Positions 17,730-25,629 of a stretch of DNA of 64,000 bases are shown one piece after another. The notes under the pieces are model-generated. The model was given only the letters and a program-made list of their open reading frames with translations. It was not told the origin of the DNA and made no database searches. A program made the position numbers and the translations under genes. Within the stretch, counting starts at the first letter, position 1, and the number at the start of each line of letters is the position of its first letter. The DNA comes from Candidatus Zixiibacteriota bacterium (lineage in GTDB: Bacteria; Zixibacteria; MSB-5A5; GN15; FEB-12): contig JACZWU010000009.1 of the NCBI GenBank assembly GCA_022571985.1, positions 59,684-123,683 on the forward strand, in the 5' to 3' direction.

Positions 17730-18220
17730 TTGCCGCTACCCGCTGCGCCTGGACTGTCAATTCTAATCTGCGATGGCTCACCGGCCATGGCCATATTTTC
17801 TGAAGTTACCGGCAGATATTCGACAATTCTCCTGACCGCCTCGGACATTGCTTCTAAGTCGCCCTTGTCATGTCTCGTCTTATCGCCCGGAATAAGCGTA
17901 TATAAACGATCGGCCGGAACATGAATCATTCCCAGAGTGTCAATAGCGTATTTTTCTATACGGGTAGCCATTGACAGGCGGGCAACTTCTGAATCTATTT
18001 TCTTAAGAACATCATCAAGCTTGATATTCTCTCTGGTAAGTTCTGAGACTTCGGTAACAAGTCTCAGCACGTGCACTCTCTGCCAGATATGGACAGAGGC
18101 CGCCACCAAAAAAACCGTTGTCAAAAGTACATACGGAAAATATCTGTTCTTGCAAAGTCTGTTAATTATGGAACTGTTTATATCAACAATTTCTTTGAAC
18201 TGTCGCACGGCGTGTCGCAT
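17726..18220 (-). CDS. ftsL: Cell division protein FtsL-like
   Basis: This is a small bitopic protein: a basic cytoplasmic tail, one transmembrane segment (about residues 28-46, YVLLTTVFLVAASVHIW) and a predicted coiled coil (EVSELTRENIKLDDVLKKID). The position between rsmH and ftsI and this topology are those of FtsL, which forms a complex with FtsB and FtsQ and recruits FtsW/FtsI. The C-terminal tail of about 60 residues after the coiled coil is longer than usual. Sequence conservation is low in this family, so the call rests on topology and position. The ATG overlaps the rsmH stop by one base. Confidence 0.85.
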   Translation of the reverse strand: MRHAVRQFKEIVDINSSIINRLCKNRYFPYVLLTTVFLVAASVHIWQRVHVLRLVTEVSELTRENIKLDDVLKKIDSEVARLSMATRIEKYAIDTLGMIHVPADRLYTLIPGDKTRHDKGDLEAMSEAVRRIVEYLPVTSENMAMAGEPSQIRIDSPGAAGSGK

Positions 18221-19167
18221 CAGGCTATTTTCTCCACAACTCTCAGGCGGGCCGAGCGCGACCGCGGATTTGAACTTATTTCAGCATCTGCCGGATAAAG
18301 CGGCTTTTTTGTAATCAGCTTTACCGTCGCTTTGGCGCCGCAAACACAGACCGGGAAATCAGGCGGACAAGTGCAGCTCCCCAGAAGATTCCTGAAACAA
18401 TTTTTGACTATTCTGTCTTCAAGCGAGTGATACGATATGACCGCCAGCCGGCCGCCGGTTTTAAGACATTTTACAATTTTTGGAAGAGCTGACTCAAGAG
18501 CCTCAAGTTCCGAGTTAACTGCTATACGCAAGGCCTGAAAGATTCGGGCTAAAGATTTTACCTGATGTGGAGGATGGATTTCTGATCTGACTATATCAGC
18601 CAGTTGTGAAGTAGTGAGGATCATTTTTTCTTGTCTTTCCCTGACAATGCCGGCAGCCACAAATTTCGACCGCCTTTCTTCTCCGTATTCCCTGAATATC
18701 TGTGTCAGTTCCCTCTCACTTAAATTGTTTACTAAATCTGCTGCCGTCGAAACCGCGGAATCATTGTCGAAACGCATATCCAGCGGACCATCGTTTGAAA
18801 AAGAGAATCCGCGCTCGGCCTTATCAATCTGCAGCGACGACAGGCCAAGATCCAGAAGCGCTCCATCGAAACCATCGACCCCAAACTCTGCCATGACAGC
18901 ACTGATTTCAACATAGCTGCCCCATTTGAGCTCAACTGACTGTTTGAGAGTCTTGAGCTTTTCTCCTGCTCTCTCAAGCGCTTCTTTGTCTTTGTCGATT
19001 CCAAAAAGTTTTGCATCCGCCTCTAATTTTCCGGCCAGCGCCGCTATGTGTCCGCCGAGTCCGGCTGTTAAGTCTATGTAGAAACCACTGCGGTCAGTTA
19101 TCAGCAGTTTTATTATCTCTTCTACCAGTACCGGCTGATGCTCATATTCATTCCGGCCTGGGTTCAT
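18220..19167 (-). CDS. rsmH: 16S rRNA (cytosine-1402-N4)-methyltransferase RsmH (MraW)
   Basis: RsmH methylates C1402 of 16S rRNA using S-adenosylmethionine. Motifs seen: HQPVLVEE at the start, the SAM site DLTAGLGGHIAAL, LLDLGLSSLQID, GFSFSNDGPLDMRFD, and VISYHSLEDRIVK. The start was set to the ATG at 19167, within mraZ. In-frame TTG codons at 19191 and 19200 are alternatives; a strong GAGGAGG lies at 19192-19198 but fits none of them well. It has the usual position directly after mraZ. Confidence 0.95.
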   Translation of the reverse strand: MNPGRNEYEHQPVLVEEIIKLLITDRSGFYIDLTAGLGGHIAALAGKLEADAKLFGIDKDKEALERAGEKLKTLKQSVELKWGSYVEISAVMAEFGVDGFDGALLDLGLSSLQIDKAERGFSFSNDGPLDMRFDNDSAVSTAADLVNNLSERELTQIFREYGEERRSKFVAAGIVRERQEKMILTTSQLADIVRSEIHPPHQVKSLARIFQALRIAVNSELEALESALPKIVKCLKTGGRLAVISYHSLEDRIVKNCFRNLLGSCTCPPDFPVCVCGAKATVKLITKKPLYPADAEISSNPRSRSARLRVVEKIA

Positions 19168-19621
19168 CTCCGGAGAAAAGTCTTTCCGCAACCTCCTCAA
19201 AACTTCCGGAGAACTGCTTTAAGTAGTACTCATATCTTTCCGGGTTCCATATTTCGACCCAGCGATTAACACCGATTATTAACAGCTCTTTTTTAAGACC
19301 GGCTTCGGCAATGAGATGAGCAGGAATGACCATTCTGCCGCTGCGGTCCGGAGTCATTTGTGCAGCCGAGGAATAAAACCACCTTGAGAAAAATCTAAAA
19401 TCCCGCTTGGTAAAATTGAGCGCTGATAGCCGGCTTTGGACTGAGTCCCATTCACCTTTGGGATATAAGCTCAGGCAGCCTTCCAGCCCTTTGGTCAGGA
19501 CAAGTTCTCCTGAAAGTTGGGACTTTTTTGATTGGCCTGAGACTGAGCGAAGTTTGGCCGGCAGGGCAAAACGCCCGCTGTCATCCATACTGGTTTTGAA
19601 TTGTCCGTAAAAGCCAGCCAA
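19148..19621 (-). CDS. mraZ: Transcriptional regulator MraZ
   Basis: MraZ is a DNA-binding protein of the AbrB/SpoVT fold that controls the dcw promoter. Both halves carry the family repeat: FKTSMDDSGRFALPAKLR and MTPDRSGRMVIPAHL. The start was set to TTG at 19621, with GGAG six bases upstream, giving 157 residues starting MAGFYGQF, as usual for the family. The frame is open to 19747, but those upstream residues overlap the predicted promoter (19665-19692) and so cannot be translated from it. Candidate binding repeats lie in the leader at 19630-19652. Confidence 0.95.
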   Translation of the reverse strand: MAGFYGQFKTSMDDSGRFALPAKLRSVSGQSKKSQLSGELVLTKGLEGCLSLYPKGEWDSVQSRLSALNFTKRDFRFFSRWFYSSAAQMTPDRSGRMVIPAHLIAEAGLKKELLIIGVNRWVEIWNPERYEYYLKQFSGSFEEVAERLFSGDEPRPE

Positions 19622-19629
19622 GTAATTCT

Positions 19630-19652
19630 CCAATTTATACCAATTTATACCA
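19630..19652 (-). promoter_or_regulatory. Candidate MraZ operator: three TGG repeats at 10-bp period
   Basis: On the minus strand TGGTA, TGGTA and TGGAG occur at exactly 10-base steps (TGG at 19652, 19642 and 19632), the first two inside the perfect repeat TGGTATAAAT. E. coli MraZ binds TGGGN repeats spaced at 10 bases near its own promoter, so the geometry matches although the fourth G differs. The repeats lie between the predicted transcription start and the mraZ start codon. Confidence 0.6.
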
Positions 19653-19664
19653 GAATTGGCCATA

Positions 19665-19692
19665 ATTATCACATTTTCTCCGAACAAGTCAA
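19665..19692 (-). promoter_or_regulatory. Promoter of the dcw cluster
   Basis: TTGACT (19687-19692) and GATAAT (19665-19670) are spaced by 16 bases. The predicted start near 19658 leaves a leader of about 37 bases that contains the TGG repeats and the GGAG ribosome site of mraZ. Confidence 0.65.
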
Positions 19693-20048
19693 GTGGTTTT
19701 TGATCTGCTTTTAAAAAAAGTTTAGCTGTTAAGTTATTTTTCCTCAACGGCTAACGGGAGTAACAAATTTGAATTTTAGTATCTCATTGGACCTGAACAA
19801 AACAGAGCGGAACAGTTTTCTCTTGACCAATCAATTTAAGATTGAAAGCTGCTAAATTACAATGAGTTAGCATCAACTTGCTTCTCAAAACCGGCACTTC
19901 TCACCCGCAAACTACACAAACGTGCACCTCGCACTTCTATGTTATTCAACTACTTAAAATTATTCAGAGTTAGAAATAGAGATTACCGCAGCTAATCCGT
20001 AATTCTGCCGAAAATTAATAGACAGCACTTAAACAAAATAAGGAACAG
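19693..20048. other. Divergent intergenic region, no gene seen
   Basis: This AT-rich stretch separates mraZ (-) from the C25 peptidase gene (+). It must hold the promoter of the latter, but I see no convincing -35/-10 pair. An AAGGA ribosome site lies five bases before the peptidase ATG. Confidence 0.5.
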
Positions 20049-22379
20049 ATGAAATCATTGCTCCTGACAGCTTTAGCTTTGGCGATAGCTTTCACCGGCC
20101 CAGCAGTTGCCTCTTCTCAGATTAACAGCCTGGAGTTTAGCAGCTCCGAGCTTACTGTCAGTATTGAAGAGTATGAAATTACTTATGCTGATTTTGATAA
20201 TCTGAGAGTGGGACAGTTCTCTCTGCCAGTCAGGCAATATCTTATTTTACTGGAAAAAAATTCGTCGCTCTCCGCTATATCAGTAGAGATAAATGAAATA
20301 GAATTTATTAAGAATTTAGGCGACCGTTCTATTATTGAGTCCGACATGACAACTTCTGATGACCCGGATGAATATGCACTCATCAGACCGGCAACTGTCA
20401 TGGACGGGCTTGGTCAAAAAGCGTTTGAAATCAGCCAGATTACAATAGCCAATGAGAACTACGCCCTGCTGGCTGTCTTTCCGGTCAGTTTTGACTCGGC
20501 TTCAAATTTTCTGTTTAACAAAAGTTACCGGATTAAAGTCGACGGCGTTTTGCTGAGTGCAGCGCAGCTGACAGCTAATAGTTCTTTGTCTCTGGCGTCT
20601 CTTTCAGACAAATTCAAAAGTAATAATAGCAGTCTTTCAAATAGTGACACCGAATATCTGATTGTAACTTCGCGATCTCTTCTGCCCGATTTGCAACTTT
20701 TGGCTGACTACAAGAACAAAACCGGTATTGTCACTAAACTGGAAACTATCGAAGATATTCTCGCTGCCTATGCAGGTTCAGGAATCGACGACGCCGAAAA
20801 ACTTCGCAACCGTCTCAAAGTTTTTCATAACAACGGCGGCAAATATTTGCTGCTGGCCGGTGACGAAACTGTTTTACCAGTCAGATACGCCTATCACTAC
20901 TATATAGATTCTATACCTGATATGAAGAATTTACAGCTTGCGGATCTATACTTTGCTGATCTTGAAATTGACTGGGATAGTGACAATGACGGCATCTGGG
21001 GAGAGAAACTGACTGACCTCAATTATTTGACTCCGGAGCTGCTGGTCGGACGGCTGCCTTTTAATTCCTCTGAGCAATTTTCAGCTTACACCAACAAATT
21101 AATCATCTATGAAACCAATCCGGGTAACGGAGATTTCGACTATCTGACACGTTCGTTTTTCTTTTCGTCAGATCAGATGCGGGATTTCTCCGACGGCGGC
21201 CAGCACCGGCAGATAGCACAATCTTTCCCTGACTACTTTTTTATTGATACAGTAAATGGCGTTGAGTCTTTTTCGGGCAGCGACCCTGAGCCTACTAACG
21301 TACCGGCTGCGTCGCTTTTGGATATTTTGTCAGGCGGCTTTAATCTGGTTAATGTCATCGCCCACGGCAAAAGCGATGCCTTCGCCGTCAAAACGGCCAA
21401 TTATAACAACTGGCCAAAATCATATTTTCTTACATCAGCTACCGGCAGCAACCATGCCAATTTTGCCAACCTTGCTGAAAACAACAAAACAGGATTGTAC
21501 TATTCACTTTCCTGTAATATAGGCGGCTTCGACCTTGACCAGCCTCCAGTCAATGATCCTAATCTGAATATTACAGAGCAGCTTCTATCTTTAGAAAATC
21601 GGGGAGCTGTGGCGGCAATTGCTTATTCCCGCTGGGGCTGGGTATCAAGCAGCTATCATCTGCAGAAGGCATTCTTTGAATCTTTGTTTGCACACCCCGA
21701 ACTGCCTGCAACGGCCGCGATGTATGCTTCCAAATTGTCGTACTATTATTACCGCGACCTAAATTTTGGGCAAAATTTCTACGGCGACCCGACCCTGAAA
21801 ATCTTTGTCGATATTCCCATCCGGCCGGAACTTTCGGTTCAAAATTTGCAGTATGGCATAAGAGTCAGCGTCTCTGCGAGCAGCGGTCCACTCTCAGGCG
21901 TAACAGTTGTACTGAGTACAGATAACCGGTTAGTCGGAAGATATTTAACGGACCAGAACGGTGAAGCTGACATCGTCTATCCCTTTGATCCTGAAACTGA
22001 GTATTCGATAGTAATAAACGAAACCGGACTGCTAATTACCGAAACAAAATTTTTACGCGGAGTGGCGACTTCAATTGAGGAAGAAGCAGACGGCCTTCCG
22101 AAAACTTTTTCACTCTATCAAAATTATCCCAACCCGTTTAATCCGTCTACGACAATCAGTTTTGACCTGCCCTCGAAGTCCGGCGTGACCCTTTCTATAT
22201 TTAATATTACCGGCAGAAGAGTAGCTACCATCGTAGAGCGTGAGCTGCCTGCCGGACATTACGAATTCCGATGGAACGGACTTGATAATGCCGGCCATGA
22301 AACCGCCAGCGGCATCTATTTCTTTAAATTAGAATCTGAGAATTTCAAAGCAGTCAAAAAGATGGTTCTTTTGCGCTAA
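20049..22379 (+). CDS. Secreted C25 (gingipain-type) cysteine peptidase with type IX sorting domain
   Basis: A signal peptide (residues 1-22, ending PAVAS) is followed by a propeptide-like part and a C25 catalytic domain (about 200-600). The catalytic dyad is visible as His439 in NVIAHGKSD and Cys489 in YYSLSCNIGG, with LLLAGDE and LVGRLP typical of gingipain folds. A carboxypeptidase-like/Ig part follows, then a C-terminal sorting domain (about 690-776) with YQNYPNPFNPSTTISF and GIYFFKLES, as in type IX secretion substrates. It resembles substrates of that system; PorU, the system's own sortase, is also a C25 protein, so a sortase role is possible. The substrate is unknown. The gene stands alone on the plus strand. 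Confidence 0.85.
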   Translation: MKSLLLTALALAIAFTGPAVASSQINSLEFSSSELTVSIEEYEITYADFDNLRVGQFSLPVRQYLILLEKNSSLSAISVEINEIEFIKNLGDRSIIESDMTTSDDPDEYALIRPATVMDGLGQKAFEISQITIANENYALLAVFPVSFDSASNFLFNKSYRIKVDGVLLSAAQLTANSSLSLASLSDKFKSNNSSLSNSDTEYLIVTSRSLLPDLQLLADYKNKTGIVTKLETIEDILAAYAGSGIDDAEKLRNRLKVFHNNGGKYLLLAGDETVLPVRYAYHYYIDSIPDMKNLQLADLYFADLEIDWDSDNDGIWGEKLTDLNYLTPELLVGRLPFNSSEQFSAYTNKLIIYETNPGNGDFDYLTRSFFFSSDQMRDFSDGGQHRQIAQSFPDYFFIDTVNGVESFSGSDPEPTNVPAASLLDILSGGFNLVNVIAHGKSDAFAVKTANYNNWPKSYFLTSATGSNHANFANLAENNKTGLYYSLSCNIGGFDLDQPPVNDPNLNITEQLLSLENRGAVAAIAYSRWGWVSSSYHLQKAFFESLFAHPELPATAAMYASKLSYYYYRDLNFGQNFYGDPTLKIFVDIPIRPELSVQNLQYGIRVSVSASSGPLSGVTVVLSTDNRLVGRYLTDQNGEADIVYPFDPETEYSIVINETGLLITETKFLRGVATSIEEEADGLPKTFSLYQNYPNPFNPSTTISFDLPSKSGVTLSIFNITGRRVATIVERELPAGHYEFRWNGLDNAGHETASGIYFFKLESENFKAVKKMVLLR

Positions 22380-22383
22380 GATA

Positions 22384-23640
22384 CTATTTTCCTAAAACTT
22401 CATCAAAAAGTTCAGCAAACTGTCTGACCATATTTGTCGAAGAAAAGTTTCGCGCATGTTCAGGTATTGGTGAGATTTTGCTATTTTCACTGTCATGCTT
22501 TTCTATCAACTGCTTAACGAATTGCAAGGCGCTGTTTATATTTTCAGTGTCAAAGACAAAACTACCCGGAACTTCTTTAAGCAATCCGGCCAGTTCACTT
22601 TCTTTACCGGCGAAGGCCAGCAGCGGTCTTCCCGAAGCTAAGAGCGTATAGATTCTGCCGGTCGTTATACCGAGTCCATGCTCTTCAGATAATCCCAGAT
22701 ATAACAGTGCTGCAGAATTGAGTTCTCCGATGGCCTGCTGTCGGGGTAAGTAGCCTCTCTTTTCAATTTTGCCAGCAAGCCCGTATTCTTTTAGCTGTCT
22801 GTCGAGCCAGTCAGAGTCGACCTGACCAATCTGTAACAAGCTGACTTTATCAAAAACATCTTTTGACTGCTCTTTTAATTCAGTAAGCAGCTCAAACAGC
22901 GGCCTGACCGGGGTCAGGTCACTAAGTGTTCCAAACAGACCAATCACGAATTTATCAGTTCTATAATCGCCCGACCATAGCTTTGCGTCATCTTTATCAA
23001 AGCTATTCTGAATTATCTTCTTTGCACCGACATACTTGGCAAACGAGCTGTTAACAGACGTTGCGATTCTGGCCGTATTATTTAATGCTGCAATTAGTTT
23101 TTTGCACTTTTTGACATGAGACTCGTCGTTATAAAGATCTTCCGGTTTAAACGAGGTCCAGTAGTCACGCCAGTCAGCAATCCAGGGAATTTTATTCTTT
23201 TCTGCAAGTTCTCTGGCCACCAGATGAGCAGAGACCGGCGGGGACGAAGATAAAATCAGATCGTAAGAGTTTTTGTTTATCAGCTTTTGTCCCCTGCGCA
23301 TGGCAGGCTTTACCCAGCCCACTTTTGAATCCGGAAAAAAGGATCTGGAGACAGCGCGGCTGTTATCGGCATATTTACTGCTAATTTTTCTAAACCCCAG
23401 CAGATACAATAGCCTCTGTGGATCAATCGAGCCGGAACGAAAAATTCTTGAACTGTCTAGCTGCTCTAATAGTTCATCTTCGTACATGCGGTAAACGACC
23501 GGTTTTACTGTCAGCACATGGCAGTCATAGCCAAAATCGCCCAGCTCTTTAAATAGCGACAAAGTACGGCCTATGCCTGCCCCGCCCAGCGGCGGGAAAT
23601 AATAGCATATCAAAAGGACTCTGCCTTTGTTATGTGGCAA
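22384..23640 (-). CDS. Glycosyltransferase, GT4-like fold
   Basis: The N-terminal part starts LLICYYFPPLGGAGIGRT, a motif of GT4-type transferases, and the C-terminal nucleotide-binding half has IGLFGTLSDLTPV and GLGITTGRIYTLLASGRPLLAF, including the glutamate/glycine-rich donor loop in altered form. The length is 418 residues with no transmembrane segment. It overlaps the next upstream glycosyltransferase by 11 bases, so both are made from one mRNA, probably for surface glycan or protein glycosylation. Donor and acceptor are unknown. Confidence 0.8.
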   Translation of the reverse strand: MPHNKGRVLLICYYFPPLGGAGIGRTLSLFKELGDFGYDCHVLTVKPVVYRMYEDELLEQLDSSRIFRSGSIDPQRLLYLLGFRKISSKYADNSRAVSRSFFPDSKVGWVKPAMRRGQKLINKNSYDLILSSSPPVSAHLVARELAEKNKIPWIADWRDYWTSFKPEDLYNDESHVKKCKKLIAALNNTARIATSVNSSFAKYVGAKKIIQNSFDKDDAKLWSGDYRTDKFVIGLFGTLSDLTPVRPLFELLTELKEQSKDVFDKVSLLQIGQVDSDWLDRQLKEYGLAGKIEKRGYLPRQQAIGELNSAALLYLGLSEEHGLGITTGRIYTLLASGRPLLAFAGKESELAGLLKEVPGSFVFDTENINSALQFVKQLIEKHDSENSKISPIPEHARNFSSTNMVRQFAELFDEVLGK

Positions 23641-24706
23641 TTTTAGCCGCCAGTCGTTTCATGATATTAATCCGTTCGGCGACGTTAATTTCAAACATTG
23701 CTCTCTCTTTTACTTTAAGAAGATTGCTATTTCTTATCTTTTCGTAATAATTTTGAGCTGAACAGATATTTAATAAAATTTCATTCAAGCCGCTTTTGTC
23801 ATCTTGACCATACAAAAAGCCGTTTTCATTTGAGAGCCATTCGCGCACGCCCGGAATATCTGCCGCTATTGGTATTAACCCTAAAGCCATCGCCTCTATA
23901 AGGCTGACCGGAGAAGAGTCTGATTTTGCGGCTGACAGATAGACGTCATGTTCCGACATAAAGCTTAAGAATTCTTCCCTCTCTTTCTTATCGTATAGTT
24001 CAACATTGCTGCAGCCCAATTTTGCCAGTTCTCTTTTAAAATCTTCAAGTCGTGAACCAAAATTAGGGAAAGAAATGCGAATCAATTTGTCTTTCAGTAA
24101 TTGCGCCAGGCTATATAGTATAAAGCTGTTGTTATAGACCGGTTCGTGCGGACGGGGTACGATAACTCTGAGAGGTTTCTGTAATTCGTAGCTCTGCTTG
24201 TGCAGTTTTAAAAATCTTTCTTCAATACCAAACTGGATATTGGCAGTCTGTTTGGGACGGGCAATCTTGCATGCTTTGTTTACTAAATAAGCTGAGTCGC
24301 CTATGGCAACCTCGCACATAGACAAAGCCAGCTCAACTTTGCGCTTATGCAGCCAGGATTTTTTCGGAACTATAAATATATCCGAACCCCACATCTGCAC
24401 AACCAGCGGAATAGCTGATTGCTTTAGAGCTCGCGCTGCCAGATGTCCGTATCCCGAAACATAGTGAGCGTCGATAAGGTCGGGTGCAAATTCCTTTATC
24501 TTTTCTCTTAACTCTGAGACGCTCAAATAATAATGCAGAAACTTAAACGGTCCCATACTCTTTAGCAGTACATGCGGAACGTGGCCGGATTCAAGCGACA
24601 AAAACAAAACCTCGCAGTTTTGCTTCTTTAGCTCTTTTAGATATCTTTCAAGATGAAAGGACCTTGAATCCCCCAGAAGCATTATTCTGAGATGTGAATC
24701 ACTCAC
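23630..24706 (-). CDS. Glycosyltransferase family 4 protein
   Basis: This protein of 358 residues has a GT-B fold: the N-terminal MLLGDSRSFHLERYL, DLIDAHYVSGYG and MWGSDIF in the acceptor domain, and DVYLSAAKSDSSPVSLIEAMALG in the donor domain, with the EX7E-type glutamate in SLIEAMALGLIPIA. It sits between a GNAT-like protein (four-base overlap) and another glycosyltransferase (11-base overlap). The three probably act together on one glycan. The sugar is not predictable. Confidence 0.85.
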   Translation of the reverse strand: MSDSHLRIMLLGDSRSFHLERYLKELKKQNCEVLFLSLESGHVPHVLLKSMGPFKFLHYYLSVSELREKIKEFAPDLIDAHYVSGYGHLAARALKQSAIPLVVQMWGSDIFIVPKKSWLHKRKVELALSMCEVAIGDSAYLVNKACKIARPKQTANIQFGIEERFLKLHKQSYELQKPLRVIVPRPHEPVYNNSFILYSLAQLLKDKLIRISFPNFGSRLEDFKRELAKLGCSNVELYDKKEREEFLSFMSEHDVYLSAAKSDSSPVSLIEAMALGLIPIAADIPGVREWLSNENGFLYGQDDKSGLNEILLNICSAQNYYEKIRNSNLLKVKERAMFEINVAERINIMKRLAAKIAT

Positions 24707-25629
24707 CAGATTTTACCGAGTAAATTAGTATGAGTGTAGCATTTGTAGCGCACCGATATGCCACCCCACTTAGACTTGTAAAACTCGGCACCCTCAGCTC
24801 CGGCAGGCGTCGCCCCCAGATTCAAATACCTGACCCCCGAACCGGTCGAATTTCGTGCCACAGCATAAGGGATATACTTTGTAGCCTGAAGGTTTGAAAA
24901 TTGTTTGTCGTAGTACATCTGCCAGTGAATCAAAGAATCACCCTCTCGGAAAAAAATACTTGAGGCGACCGGCGCTCCGTCACGCTCGCAGTATTTCCAT
25001 ATTACCCGTTTGTCATTTTTTGCAATCTCAGCCAGAGCAGTAAAGAACTTTTGATTATATTTTGATTTTACTCCGCGGCGTTTTTCATGCAGCTTCACCA
25101 GCTGCATAAAGCCGACTAAATGTTTGTCCGCCTCAAAGTCAGCCAGTTCAATACCCTCGCTTGCGGCTTTTTTAATCTGTTGTCTCAATTTTGAATCAGG
25201 CGGCTGCCAGTCTTTGGCTGATATATCAACTAAGAGAGTTTCCTGCTCAGCAGAGTCAAATCCGTTAAGACCAGAGTAGCGGCCGTAGAAATCGGTAATA
25301 ATTGACCGGCGATAACCTTTTAAAATTATAGCTTCACCAATCTTTTTAGAAGCTGCTGTCATATCCAATTCGCAATTATCAGCGACACGTAATCTTGAGT
25401 AGCAGCCGTTAGGCATAGCCTGAAAAGCTTTCAGCGGCCCGACGCCGAATTCTAACGCATTCATACAGCCGACAGTCTGTCCTTCTACTCGCAGAAGCAG
25501 GCAGATCGGATTACCACCCAAAGTACGCCATAGCCGGGCAAAATTGGCCGAGCTGAAAAAAAAGTCCGGCGCCAGATTATCGATGAAATCTTCGGGAGAA
25601 TCATCTAATGATACTATTGAGATATCCAT
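24703..25629 (-). CDS. GNAT/FemAB-like acyltransferase
   Basis: The 308-residue product shows the split GNAT fold of the FemAB/BioF2-like group (PF13480): LRQQIKKAASEGIEL, LVKLHEKRRGVKSKY, and the C-terminal ASSIFFREGDSLIHWQMYYD, with YLNLGATPAGAEG and FYKSKWGG near the end, which are common in such proteins from polysaccharide loci. It could acylate a sugar or aminoacylate a glycan. It lies between the beta-propeller gene (abutting) and a glycosyltransferase (four-base overlap). The exact reaction is unknown. Confidence 0.7.
   Translation of the reverse strand: MDISIVSLDDSPEDFIDNLAPDFFFSSANFARLWRTLGGNPICLLLRVEGQTVGCMNALEFGVGPLKAFQAMPNGCYSRLRVADNCELDMTAASKKIGEAIILKGYRRSIITDFYGRYSGLNGFDSAEQETLLVDISAKDWQPPDSKLRQQIKKAASEGIELADFEADKHLVGFMQLVKLHEKRRGVKSKYNQKFFTALAEIAKNDKRVIWKYCERDGAPVASSIFFREGDSLIHWQMYYDKQFSNLQATKYIPYAVARNSTGSGVRYLNLGATPAGAEGAEFYKSKWGGISVRYKCYTHTNLLGKIW

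Noticed and set aside
19664..19747. Longer MraZ starting at 19747 or at the ATG at 19663
   Set aside because: Those starts overlap or precede the predicted promoter, while TTG at 19621 has a good GGAG site and gives the usual family N-terminus.
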